From assembly GCA_013398955.1 (NCBI GenBank), contig VWPU01006279.1, positions 181,501-245,500 on the forward strand: a stretch of 64,000 nucleotides of DNA, in the 5' to 3' direction. Positions 25,701-39,257 of the stretch are shown one piece after another (positions within the stretch are counted from its first letter, which is position 1; each line of letters opens with the position of its first letter). The stretch comes from Callaeas wilsoni (lineage: Eukaryota; Chordata; Aves; Passeriformes; Callaeidae). A program made the position numbers and the translations under genes. A model generated the notes under the pieces. That model was not told where the DNA came from, ran no database searches, and saw nothing but the letters and a program-made list of their open reading frames with translations.

Positions 25701-28700
25701 CTTCAGTTGGCATAAACATATGGCACTTAGGCATAAACATGTTTAGATAGGTATAGTCAGGGGATTGTCCTCTACTAAATGGCCACTCCTTTCAGATATG
25801 CTGATCTAGGCCACCTCACATTTCAATGAATACATTTTTATCCATTGCACTGCGATCATGTCCTCCAGATGCAAGCTTTTCTTCAAAACAAGGACTTGAA
25901 AATGAGGTTTTTAAAATGGAGATCCTGATAATAATAAAAATTATGTATCAGGTTTAAGCTAGTCCTGGCTTGATTCATCCTTTAAGCTTAATTTAGCCTT
26001 TTTGTTCACATCCTGCCGGCTATGTAAACCTGGACTGCCACAGGAACCAAAGGCTGTCGTGCTCCTGTGCTCCTTTGATACAAATAATCTCTCCCATTCT
26101 TCATGCTCCAAATTTGACCATAACCCAAAAGGGTGGCAACCCCATGAAGCAGTTTCTGTGGTTGGTTTGGCTTGGCCAGTGTAGGAGACTGAGGTAGTAA
26201 TGTGTGGGTGCAGGGAGATCACATCAGAAGCCGGCAGAAGGAAACATGGAAAGGCCGTGGCTCCCCAGCTCCCCAAGCCACTGAAGCCCAGCTGTAGTGT
26301 GGGCAATAGCTTTGCTCACGTTGCTCTTGTGCAATTCCTTTCTTCTGCTTTTGGCCACTCCTGAAAGCAGGACTACCACAAAATCTCTGGCATCATACCG
26401 GGATAGACTTGCTCAGTGTGCAGTGACACCTTCCTACTTACCCCTTCCCAGGCTAAATGCACTCTTTATATGTAAATACTCTCTATGTATTTATATATTT
26501 CCTCCTCTTCCTGAGCCTTCACTTAGCATTAGTAAGCAAAGCAAAGCAACCAGGTTAAGGTAATTAAAATAGAAATACACATGACAGTGGTTTCATGTAG
26601 CTCTGATAAAGTGTAAGCGTTCCTGTGCTCCTAACAGAGATTTCATTAATTTCATTAATTTCATTTTTCAGAGGTTCATGACACAGAAATCAACACAACT
26701 CACTATACTTTCAATGGATTTGAACCTTATACCACAGCTTCTGTACATGTGACTCCATATACAATAAAAAAACAAAATGGCAGACTTGAAGGTGGATGTA
26801 AAATCTATGAATTTACAACAGAAGCAGGAGGTAAATCCCTTGTTTGCTAACTATTATGACCTAGGCTGATACTAACGCAAAGAATATGTACTTTCCTAGT
26901 GTCGTTCACTATATTTTATACGTGGTGTTACTATTAGCCAAGAAACTGATTAACATTAAAGTAATTGTACTGACATTCGTATCATTAGTGTCCCTTTTTA
27001 AATTACTAAATGTCAATCTATTTTTTAATTATGCAATTGGTATTAGTATTTTTCTTATAGATACATAATGTTAAAAAAAGTTCTTCATTCTTTTGAAATT
27101 CTCGTGAAGGTTTTAGGAAGCATTATGTTCCAATCTAAAGAAAAGATTCAAATTAAACAAAAAGAGAATAAAAAAATATTTGGATTTTTCTTTGTGTCAT
27201 AAAAGCTACAAAGACATGCAGCCTGTACCTTCTGTTGAGTAGTTACCTGTTTGCTTGAAGCAGACACGGGTTACACCAACACTGATGTCTGTAATGGATG
27301 TCAGTTTGGATGTACCTGTACACAGCTTCCAATATTAGCTTAAAGATGAAAAAAAGTGTGCCAACCCTTCTGCTGACAGAAAGCTCTGTGCATCTTTTTG
27401 GGGCTATCCTTTCAAATGTATAGCTTGAAGTATGCAGGGATGAGACTTTTCACCTGAAGCCCCACAAAAAAAATTTAAAAAGCTGATAAATTAATTTACT
27501 GATAAATGTTAACAGTTTGATCTGAGACTTAACAGTAATAGAAATTTAAATATGGCTGTAATTTTTAGGCAGCCCTAATATGAACATGATCATAGTTCTT
27601 TTCCCTACGAAAATCTTGTTTGACCATATTATCTTTTGAAGTTCCCACTTTCTGGGTTCCACTTATATATAATAACTCAGGTGAAGATTGAAGTCTACAA
27701 TATAAGTTTATGGATGTGAAAACAACCTCATTTCCCTTAGTTTTTGAGAAAAAAACGTGTTGCTTCATGAATTAATGGTATTAGACCTTCTCAAACTGTC
27801 ACAACAGTTGATAACAAGTCAAGCAGGAAGGGGAAGAGTTTTATGGCTTCTTGAACTGAAGAATGTATCAGTAGAACACAAGTCCTTGGAAGTAGGAAAA
27901 CTTCATTTTATAAAAGATGTTTTCATCTTCAACAAACACATTGCCTCCAGAAATGTTCACTTTCTCTCCTTGTCACAGCTCTTTCACCAGCATGTGGAAT
28001 AGGAATCTAACAGATCTGCCCTGTGGGTAAAAATGATCAGCTATGTTGTAACCTCACACTCAGCCAAGTCAAATATCCCGCCACTCCGCACATGGGATAT
28101 TTGATCTGCATATAAAGTCTGCCGTACGCAGGCTGCCTCGTGGACTTCCTGAAAGGTTTCATCAGCTCCCAGTGAAAGGTCCCTTGGCTGTGCCCCTCAG
28201 TCTGAAGCCTGCAACATTTGCTGCAACATACAAAACTAGAGTTTGGAAACACAGACTAGATTTAACAGATTCTGTGTCATTAAGAAGTTTCTGTGGCTTT
28301 AGGCCAGACTTAAGTGAAAGGATGCTGTTCCAGATATTAAAGTATACTAGTGACTCCTGGTAGAAAATATAATTTATAGTAGTTTTGAAATTAATATTTA
28401 CATGGAGAACTCCTTTTTTCTCCTGTTGTGTCTGTTGCCCCATGTTTCTCAAATGAGAAGGTGGTGTCAGATGTAAGAGAGAGATTTGCCATCATACCAT
28501 TTTTTGGAAAATGGAGCTCTGTCAGTAGAGCCTTTTCAGTTACACTTCCCATCTTTTCCAGCTTAGATAAGCCTATGATTAAGTCAAAATTGATTTTACT
28601 TATCTTGTTAAATTGCGACTGAAATTTTTAAAGGAGAAAATATATTAAGTTTTTGAGAGAAGATAGGAAACAGACATGCGCACATACAGCTTGAAATGTT

Positions 28701-31700
28701 GGGTTTGAAATGATGAGAATAGAGCAAGTAACCCTTTCTTTTGTCTACAGAACCAGACCCAGTGACTGATGTTAAAAAAACATTGACAGCTGATAACGCT
28801 GTCCAGATTACGTGCAAAAAACAAAAAGAGTTTGGACCACTGACAGAATTTAAATTGATTTGGGCGAATGATGTAAAAACTGAAAGCAAAGGCAAATGTG
28901 AATTTAAAAGGGAAGATCTCTTGTACTTGACAAACTATACATTTAAGGTAAGTTAGCTTATTGTATTAAAATATATAAAATATTGCTGCATTTTCATTGT
29001 TCAAGAATATGATACTTGCTTTTAGGAAAAAAAGGCAAATATAGTGGCAGAGGAGTCAATTTATGAATCTGTAGGCCTCAGGTGTAAAAAAGTAGCTATT
29101 ATTTTGGAGCTAAAATGCATATGTGCCTAACCTCTCAAGCAATCCCTGGTGTGCTGTTCCACATAGGTTCTGACAGCAAGAAAAATGCAAGCAGAATAGA
29201 CTGTTTGTACTTGGCTCAGAGAGAAATTTGGTGTTTCTGTAAGATTAAAATAGTTTCTTGAGTATGACTGATATTTTAGTTTTTAAAACATGTTCCAATT
29301 AAGGAATGAAGATTTTTGGTTCTTCAGGGACTAATTAGTGTAAAGCAGTTCGATCCTTTTACATGTCCTTGCATCAGCCTCTTACAAGCCAGTCCTTGTG
29401 TCCATTCAAAGTATATCATCCTCTGTTTACAAGCTTCACTTTCCTGCAATTTTCTCTTCTGTCAGGCTTTTCACCCTTTTAGGGTTGCCTGCAAAACCAA
29501 TGGTCTTATGTGATTCCCTTAATATGGCCAGTAGGAAGATTTTTTTATATCCTGATAGCTTCTTTCAGTAAAGTTTAGGCAAGAAAGTAACTAGTAAGAA
29601 TGATGGAGTCTTACTACTATTACGAAGCAGTTTCACTCATTTCCCACACTCTTTTCCTGCTTTTTCTGTTTTTACCTGCAGAAATGCACTATCAGAGAAC
29701 TTGAGTAGTCTCAGTTTTATTTCAAGATTTTCTATTTTCCCAACAGATTCTGCTAAGAGAGCTTTATATTTGGAAAATAAAGATGAGGTCCTGTAGGAGC
29801 AAAAGATCCTTGCATTGTCCCAGTAGCACAGAAGCTCTGTGCCATTTAAGGTTTTTGTCCACCAGTTTCTGTGAGCAGTTTTCCTTACACAAGGAAATTT
29901 ACTTCTGCACCTCTAAATCTTGGCTTCTGCTTTGCACTTATTTTGCTCAATTCTTACCCAAAAACCAGAGAAAGCTTTATGGCCTCAGCTGGTAATGAAA
30001 GGACTCTAGTCAAGTTATAGAAGACTCAAGAGGAAAAAAAGCCAGTGTGAAATATTTGACTGCAAGCTGTCTTTTAGATCTGATTGGAATTTCTACTAAG
30101 AACATTTAAAAGATTGAATAAATATTAAATAAATGACAAAAAACAGCACAGCAAAACAAAGTTAGTATTTTAACACCAGGAAAAGTTAGTGATGCAAGAA
30201 AACAGCTTATTTAATTAAACTTCTATGAATTACTTCCCATACAGAAATTTGTACTAAAGACATCAAATTCAGTTGACTATTTGTATATTTACTGTTGCAG
30301 CAAATTGAGTTTTTATATATCGCATGATTATTTTTCAGATTCGAGAAGCTTGATAAAAGATAAAATTGATTTTACTTTGAGATGCATCTGATTTTTATTT
30401 TGTAAAGTGTTTTTCCTATTTTTATAAATCTTTTTTCCTGTCATCTCCATATTTTTGGATCTAGATCTTGCTGTAACTTGGGTAGAAACCTGAGCTACTC
30501 TATAAACATCAATACAGAAATTGACAGCAGATATTGCTGTCAATAAGGTTGTCAATAGATGGATGAATTTCAAATATCCATTGTGCTGTATTTTTTAAGA
30601 ATTTTATGCAGAAATTTTTACTTCTCATATCTTAACACCTCTATTATTGTCACCCACTGCATGCAGATCTTCGTATTTAATGGAGTAAAAAATGGGAAAC
30701 CAGTAGTGGGGAGTATAAAAACCAGATGTAAGTAAATATGTACAGCATCTTTACCGTTGGATTTTAGCATAATATAAATAATGTAAATTGTGAATTTGGT
30801 TAAATTGCTCCTAATTAAAAATCCAAACTTCCTATTTTATAGTTAATATTTGATATGCATTTGAAAAATATTATCCTTATTCAGTATTAATGTAACAGAT
30901 CCTGTTGACAAGTCATTAATCGTACCTCAGAATTATTACACAGCTGTGGTCTCTTCAGGAAACATTCAAATGCAACTAGAAATTAATTTCTCTAACTTAC
31001 ATTATTCACTTTAGGATTATTTTCCTGTGTTCAGATCCTGCATTTCAGGAGCTGAACATCTGTGACTTGGCAGAGGTTCCCAATTCCCAGACTAGGAGCA
31101 ACTGAGAGCTGCACTGCTCAGGTGTACAGGTCACCCGGGGCGGGAGACAAGCACATTAATGCTGAACCAGTGAGCTGCAGCATTCTGACAGATGGATATG
31201 GAGAATTTAAGGGAATGTTTTCTTAATGAAGACATAAAATTTCCTCCTCTACTTTGGCATAGAAACTCAAACTAAACACTTGAAAATAACTGTTTAGTTT
31301 TTTTCTCAAAAAAGACCCCAAACCAAAAATTGATGAACCCTGGTTCTAGGGAGTATACAGGTTGCTTTTTTTGAAAGTAATTTTAAAATAATAAATATAT
31401 TCTTTTTCTGTTGGTAGATAATTCTAGAGCCTTGATTATATTCTTGGCATTCTTAATCATTGTGACTTCAATTGCTTTACTGCTGGTTCTGTACAAAATC
31501 TATGATCTTCACCAAAAAAAGTTTAGGTAAGCTCCATGTTTCTCTCCCTCTCTTACATTAATTAGGGGAAGGCTTTTGGTTTTTCCACAAGATTTAACAG
31601 TGGGTAGTGGCAAAATGTTACAAGTTTGATGTTTCATTTATACTGGGAGAAGATAACCTTTTACCTTTAAATCCTTTCAAAAGAAACTAATTTTTGGGTG

Positions 31701-34700
31701 TTTGCCTAACAAAGCAAATACAATGACACAGATGTCAGATCTCTCTTCTATACCCTTGTTCAAGGCACAGAACAAAATATCTTGTCCCTAGTTTTGTGAA
31801 AAATATTCAGAAATATCTGGAAAACATTTCCTTCATTATTTAAATCAAAAGTAATGAAAATAATCAACACTTTTTTGCAACCCTTTCAAATGCTTGTTCA
31901 CCCAAAACAATATCTCAGGGAGGTGTTGTTTATTACAGTAAACTCTTGATGGCTCAGCAGTTCTGTAGGACAGAGGATGGCAATAGAAGGATGGCCATTG
32001 CTTTCGCCGATGCCTGTGCCACAGCCCTGTAAAGCCAGGCTGACTTCTGCTCTCCTGAGGGGTCACAGGCTGCTGGGAGAGACACACAAGTTTGGGCACT
32101 TTCTTCTGAAACCTCTCAGCCCTCTGGCAACAACAGAACTTGGTGACTTCCAGCCCCTTTCCCTTCCCTACTCTTCCCCTTAGGGGGATGGGGAGCTGCT
32201 CTTGCTCAGATGCAAACTTTTATGTTTAGGGAAGCCATTTTTTTGCTTGTACAGCTCCAGAGAGTCTGACTTGTTCTTGGCTACTTAGCATTTAAACTTA
32301 ATTTCATTATATTTTGTGCATGTGTTAGTTTTCTGTCACTCGCAAGAGAAGTGAAGGTGGTGTGAGCAGTCACTCCAGTGAAAAAACTAAATACATGTTT
32401 GTTGTAGGTGAGATGGGCAAAATCATGCAGGCAGTAAAGCTTTTTGATGTGGTCACCTTGTTTTTCCACCTCGGGGCAGGAGGACAAGGATCCCAACCAC
32501 CTCTGCATAATCCCAGGTGTAGCACTCCTGTTTCACAGACAGCTTATAATGCAGGCTGCTGGCTAACAACAGCCCTGGTGTTCTCATATGAAACTGATTT
32601 TATTTAACTTATTATCATATATATCTTGCTAGTCAAAGCATTTACAGGTGCTTCTGCTTCTTACAGGAATTCTTCTGAAGGCGTAAACCTTGTTGCAGGT
32701 GAGTATCCTTATATATTTAGCAAGTGGAAATAAAATTAGTCTCAGGTCTTGCTGCCACCTTTGGGTTATTTGCATTCGAGGTTGTATACAGAGATTCCAG
32801 ATATCAACATGATAACACCTTATTTGGAGGGAAAAAATACTTCTTTAAAGACATAGAAAAAGTATTTATACTTAAGTGAACTGAAAGTTCATCAGTGTTT
32901 GAAAAATTCTTATTTATTATTTAATTAAAAACCCAATTATACTTATCCCAGACAAAGTTTGTGATATGTTTAACACTAAGTCCAGAATAAAATCCAGTTT
33001 AAAACGAAATTTTCCTTTTCTGTGCACCTTTTTCCAAAACAAGAGATTGAACATTAGCCAGTTGTTTTTTACTGAAAAAATTTTGAAGGCTTTCAAATCC
33101 CAAAGACTGAAACTGAAAATTTTGTGCAACTTTTTGCACAGATTTCAAAGCCTGTGAAGAAAGACAGGTTCAGTCAATGCCAGAAAGCTTCAAGACAAAA
33201 ATAATTTAGAACACTAAAATTCACAAACTAACTACATTAAATGGGAAATACGACTGTGTTGAAATTCAAATCCATTTGCTTAGATACACAGTTATTAAAA
33301 ACTACAACTTTTCAATGTAAATGAAAAATTAATATATGTCTCGTAAGAGGTGTTAAAACTTGTTCAATTGTTATTTTATCATTCAAGATAGTATTACCGA
33401 TTATTGAAACTCAGAACATAAATTGGAGAAAATTTGGGAAGTTAGGCAATACATGTTGTTATATTTTAATCACTGACAATAACTGACCAGAACTGAAGGA
33501 GAAGGCGAGGCCGTGTCACTGTTGTGGGTGCTGGGGCAGTTGCTATGCCCTGAATGTGCCAGTCACTGCGTTGTACAAAAGTAGTTAATGTGGTGTCCCT
33601 GCATGTGGCCTCCTCCAGAGGTGTCTCCAGTCAGGCAGCAGAGCTGGAAAAGCTCTCTTATTCCCACATCCTGTTTGCTCACAGCTGGCTCAGGCAAGAC
33701 CACTTTTATAAAAAATAAATACAACAAGTTAAAAGAAAGAGTTTGTCCTTTTGTTAATTTATCTGGCAGTTTTAGAATCACATTTACTGAAGTGTAATGT
33801 ACATTTTCAACATCAGTAAGAATAAACATTTGGCTTATTTACACAGTTAAAGATGATGACAAGCAACTTCTCAACATAGAGCCAATACCCTCAGAGCTAT
33901 TGCTGGACACATACAAGAGGAAGATTGCAGATGAAGGCAGGCTCTTCTTGGAAGAATTTCAGGTTTGCCCTTCACTCAAAATATATCACAGGTTTTTATC
34001 CATGTGGTTGGAAGACTTCCATTCAGGAGCGTGCTTGAAGTATATGTACTAGTTAGAAATAAATAGATAAATAATCTAGAAAATTGAGTGAATTCTCATC
34101 TAAGGTCAAATAGTCCTCAGTTAACTTTGCTACCAATCTCTCCTCATTGTAAGATGACAATACTTTTTTTTCCTGAAGGTGTTCTTCAGTGAAAGTATAA
34201 AGTACGCAGTCTAAATACTTCTCATTCTAAAGTACCTATTAATACATATTTTTAAACTTTGTCTTACTGCATAGCCATGGGGATATAAATAATACGTAAT
34301 TGTAGAGATATATATTATCTGTATTAAGGAGAAGAAGTTTTTTTAATTTTAGACATAAGAAATATATGAATTAATATCGTATGAAGTAGAATGTTACCTT
34401 CCAGATTGAGTAATGCCAAATTATTTCCATATGCATTTAACTGTAAGTAAAAGCTATTTTAAATCTGGGCTTTACTAATAAAATAAATTTTGTATTTCAC
34501 AGAGTATTCCTAGAGTTTTCAGTAAATTTTCTATAAAGGAGGCCAAAAAGAGCCATAATCAGAACAAAAACCGTTACATTGATATTCTTCCATGTGAGTA
34601 TTTGTAATAATTTTGACATGTTTTATAAATGTTTGATTTCTCACTGCCTTGAGATAATAAAATTATTTTGGTTTAAATTATTTAAACAGATGACCATAAC

Positions 34701-37700
34701 CGTGTTGAGCTCTCAGAGGTGCCAGGAGATCCAGGATCAGACTATATCAATGCAAGTTATATTGATGTGAGTGACTTTTACTTAAAAGAAGTCTTAGGCA
34801 CTATGGAAGAAGTCCTTTAGTCTGTGCGTATAAAGCATCAACACCTTGGAGGACTTCCATTGGGGTTGTTTTCACCTTTGTAATGTATTTGGTATTATTG
34901 AACTGTTGTATATCAAATTTATTTTTAAAGTTGCAAATCTTTTAGATTGTTCATGCTTTCTTTCTAAAAGTTGATAACAATGTACTTTTTACAGGGCTTC
35001 AAAGAACCAAGAAAATACATTGCTGCACAAGGTAGTTTATAATCTTAAAAGACTATACTTTATTCACCCATTTTTGTTAGAGAAGTAAAATTCTATTAGT
35101 AAGCTTAAAGGAGAAATGAAAATCTGACATTTTGAAATTTAATATGACAAAGTTGTCAATGAGTTTTTGCTTAGGGAATTTTGTGACAATTAAGAAATTG
35201 TTCTTCAAAGGTAGATTTCTCATGTTGTATAATTTTACACCAAAAAGTTTTCAGATTACATAGCTATGTACTAAAGATACAAATGAGAGTTTTAAAATGT
35301 CGTAGCCTAATGGCAGCAGCCATAATGAAATCAAGTGCGTGGCTGTTATTTGCGTGATCTCTGGTTAGCTCTTCAGATTGCATGGCTAAGCATGTCAAGC
35401 AAGCAAGTGTTTTTCCATGTGGCTACACTCTGAAAAAGTCCCTTAAATTATCTCCTTCTAGGCCCCAAGGATGAAACCACAGATGATTTCTGGAGAATGA
35501 TCTGGGAACAGAAAGCAACAATTATTGTCATGGTGACTCGCTGTGAGGAAGGAAAGAGGGTGAGAAATATCCATCCTTCCCTCCTTCTATCTTTCTGTCC
35601 TTAAAACCGAGTGGATAGTTGTGCTGTGCAGAGTTACATATTCTTCTTAAGTACTCCTTTTTTTTATTCTTTTCTGTTCTCTCATTGGGGCAGAACTTGT
35701 GTTGGAAAGTATGCCAAAACAGCGTTGCCTTATGAATTACCAGTCTTATCAGAAAATATCACTTTAGTCACAGCAGTAAGAGGCAGAGGGTGAGCTTCCA
35801 ACTTACAGCTAATTAATCCAAAAAAGGGCTCAAGGTAGAACTGTAGCTCCTCATAGACCTGTCAGAAAAGGTATGGTTTCTATTTTTCTTCTGTCTATTC
35901 TGATATCCTGGCAGTCTCCTCAGTAGATTCTAGAAAGAATATTTTTCCTCTGTTGCCTTTATGTAAGGGGAAGGTCGGTTGCTTCTGGCCTGCTTTTGTT
36001 CCTTATTCCAGGTAGAGCAGGAAGAAGGGGAACTGCTGTTTTAGCTGCAGTTAAAGATGTTGACAGCCTGCAGATTTACAGCACACCCAAGCTGATGTTA
36101 CAGGCAGGCAGGAGCAGCAGCTCTCATTGAAGACGGAAAAAGAAGCCATGGAAGTAGCTGCAAGCATTTCTACAGCCGTCAGGCAACAGCAGCAGTTACT
36201 CTTCTTTGTTTCAACTAGTGTACAGGATTTTTTTACACTTTACATCTGAAGTTAAATTCCATGGCCATAAATTTCAGGTCAGAGACCTGAGTTGTTGAAT
36301 ATTTGGAGTTGAGAAGTTGGAAAAGCTATACTGAGTTGCCATCTACTTTAAATTAGGCTTTTTTCTAGGTCTCAGTTCTCTGCCACTTCACTTTTGTGCT
36401 GCTCACTTAACTTCATCTCTTCATAGAACAAATGTGCCCAGTACTGGCCATCAATGGAGAATGGAACTGCAACATATGGGGACATCATTGTGAAGATCAA
36501 TGACAGTAAAACGTGTCCAGACTATGTCATTCAGAAACTGCACATCACAAATGTAAGTTGATTCAAAAGTGTGAGACTGACTGGAACTAGAGGGTCTATT
36601 TGGAGTCTGTATTTTAAGGTAGAACAGTCAGCGCTCGATGGAAGATGCTCTGCTGTCTTTCCTAAGCATCATCCACCTTAAGGGAAAACTTAGATGTAGG
36701 TGTAATTTCTTGCAAGAAATATGAATTACGTATCTATTTCCCAACTTCAAAAGGTATTTTTCCTTAATCCTGTGGAATCTACATTTAAGATTAAACTGCT
36801 AATACGCTGCTAAGTGGTAAAAAATTAATATATACACTGTTGTTACCTTATATATTTAGTTTGTTCTTTAACACAAAAATTTTGCTGGTTTGTGTGTATC
36901 TCAGCATAACCCTCTGCAACTAAAATCAGACTCAGAGATAACCATCGTCTACCCTTGTGATAATTATACAGTGGGACAATTACAAATTCTGGTAATCTCA
37001 AATATGTTTATAAATGTGTTTTAAAATCACCATTTAGATATGTGTAGAGTCATTAAGGCTGGTTAATTGCTCTTTCACACATCCGAAGTTACATTGGTTG
37101 CCCTATGTGTAATTGAGAACAAAATTTGCCGTCAAAGGCTAATTGCTCACCTGAGCCCTTTGCAAAAATATTTCAATGATGATAAATGGAGCCTAAATCA
37201 TAGCTAAAAGCATTCAGACTTAAAGAGTAAATCTGCTGATCTTCAGCAAAGCAACAGAATCTACCCATCTTGATTCATGATTACAGCTGGAAATTCCTAT
37301 TCTGCTGTCTCATATTGCATTAAAATTTACTCAGGAAGTGGTCTGAATAAAAGAAAGTTGTAACTTCATGTGGTCAGTGAGCAGCTCAGGATGTTAAGAA
37401 TTAACTATTTACAAAGACATTGCTCTGTTCCTTGAGGAATCTGACATTAGAAATGAGAGATTGCAGCAGGTTGAGGGCTGATATTTTTAGAACTTTCTGC
37501 TCTTTGTTTAGCTGACATCATATTAATAAAGATAAAATGGATATTGGTTGTGAAATGTAAGAGTGATCTCTGGCAAGAAAGTGGAGGCTTCTGCAGTTCT
37601 GGTAGAATAGTGATGCATAATTACTGAAACAATGGCAAAGAACTGTATGAATAGCTCCGCCACAAATGGATAATTCAACTATGAGTAAGAATTTTGGGAT

Positions 37701-39226
37701 TTATTACTGGGAAAATTCCTGTACAGACATATAAATCTTGGCCAGTAAAAGAATGTCATTGAGGGGTTTTTCTCATTTGGTTTTATAACCATGGTTATCA
37801 AAACTTATGTCCTCTCTTTTAGTCTAGCAGCAACACGCTAAAGTCCACTCAAGACTGCAAGTGCTTTGGGCTTTAATCTAGTGACTTAGACTTATCTATA
37901 CATCTATATACATATGCCAATGTATATATAGATTGATATATATTAAAAACCACACTTCATTTTTCTAGGGAAGAGAAAGGACAGCTGGAAGAGATGTCAC
38001 TCATATCCAGTTCACAAGCTGGCCAGACCATGGAGTCCCTGAGGATCCACATCTCCTTCTCAAACTCCGACGCAGGGTTAATGCTCTCAGCAACTTTTTT
38101 AGTGGTCCAATCGTGGTTCATTGCAGGTAAATATATATTATTCTTTAAAAAATTTGGTAATGTTAAATGGCTGAAATGAAGCTATTCAGAAAAGGGAGCT
38201 AGCAAAAGTGTTTGTCTGATCCCAGATTTTCTGACTTGAACACCTGAAAATGAGGCAGCCAAAGATAGACAAGGCCTGTTTTCTGAAGGATATGAAGGAA
38301 ATTCAGATTGATGACACCTGAGGATACAAAGACTTTTGGAAAACAGCCAGATCAATGTTGGGCTGCTCTGCCTATAAGCACCATATTTGGCCATGTTGGT
38401 CTTGCTTTCACTAAAAAATACTAAAAATGCAAGCTCACCATTGTTTGTGTTGCCAATTAATTTACAGCAAGAATTGTTTTCAGTTGCTTTGAATCCCGTT
38501 GTTACACCTTTTCAGTTTCACTCTGTCAAGGACTGCTCCCCTCAGAGCGGGAGTGGGAGATGCCATTGCCTGTCAATAACCAAATCCCTTTGTGCTTGGC
38601 AGTGCCGGAGTTGGGCGCACCGGGACATACATAGGAATTGATGCCATGTTGGAGGGGCTGGATGCAGAAGGCAGAGTGGATGTTTATGGCTACATTGTGA
38701 AGCTGCGTCGACAGCGATGCCTCATGGTCCAAGTAGAGGTATCTCCCTGAAACTCCTGTCACTTACAACTCCCCTTCGCTAGGGCTCCAGGCAGTATTTC
38801 TCACAAGTGCACTGCTCAGTTCAGTTGAAGCTGTTCATAGAAAATATAGCTCTGAAAAGTATTAAGAGGGAGAAAAACTTCCAACATAATTTTTCAGTTT
38901 TAGAAACTTCAACTTTTTAAGTTTAGACTTTAGAAGGGGAAGCCAAAGAGAACAGCTTTTTGGCATAAAATTCACACATGCAAAATTGAGCTTGCAGAGT
39001 CAAACTTGATTTTAAAAACTCTAAAATGCATCTGCCTAAGTGCAATTTTCATATGAATTGAGTACAACAAAAGTTGTAGACTGATGTATTGCATGTTTTT
39101 AACTTATTTCAGCATTTTACAGTTTTAGCACTTGTATTTAATATCTGTTTAATGTTAATGCTTAATATTATTAACACTAATGACATTATTACGGGAGTAA
39201 TAGCTTCTTATAATGGTTTTTAAAAG

Positions 39227-39257
<31 letters not shown>

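Noticed and set aside
26297..26400. Signal-peptide-like frame ([16 protein letters not shown])
   Set aside because: It lies inside a PTPRC intron without fitting splice sites and has no link to a mature protein.
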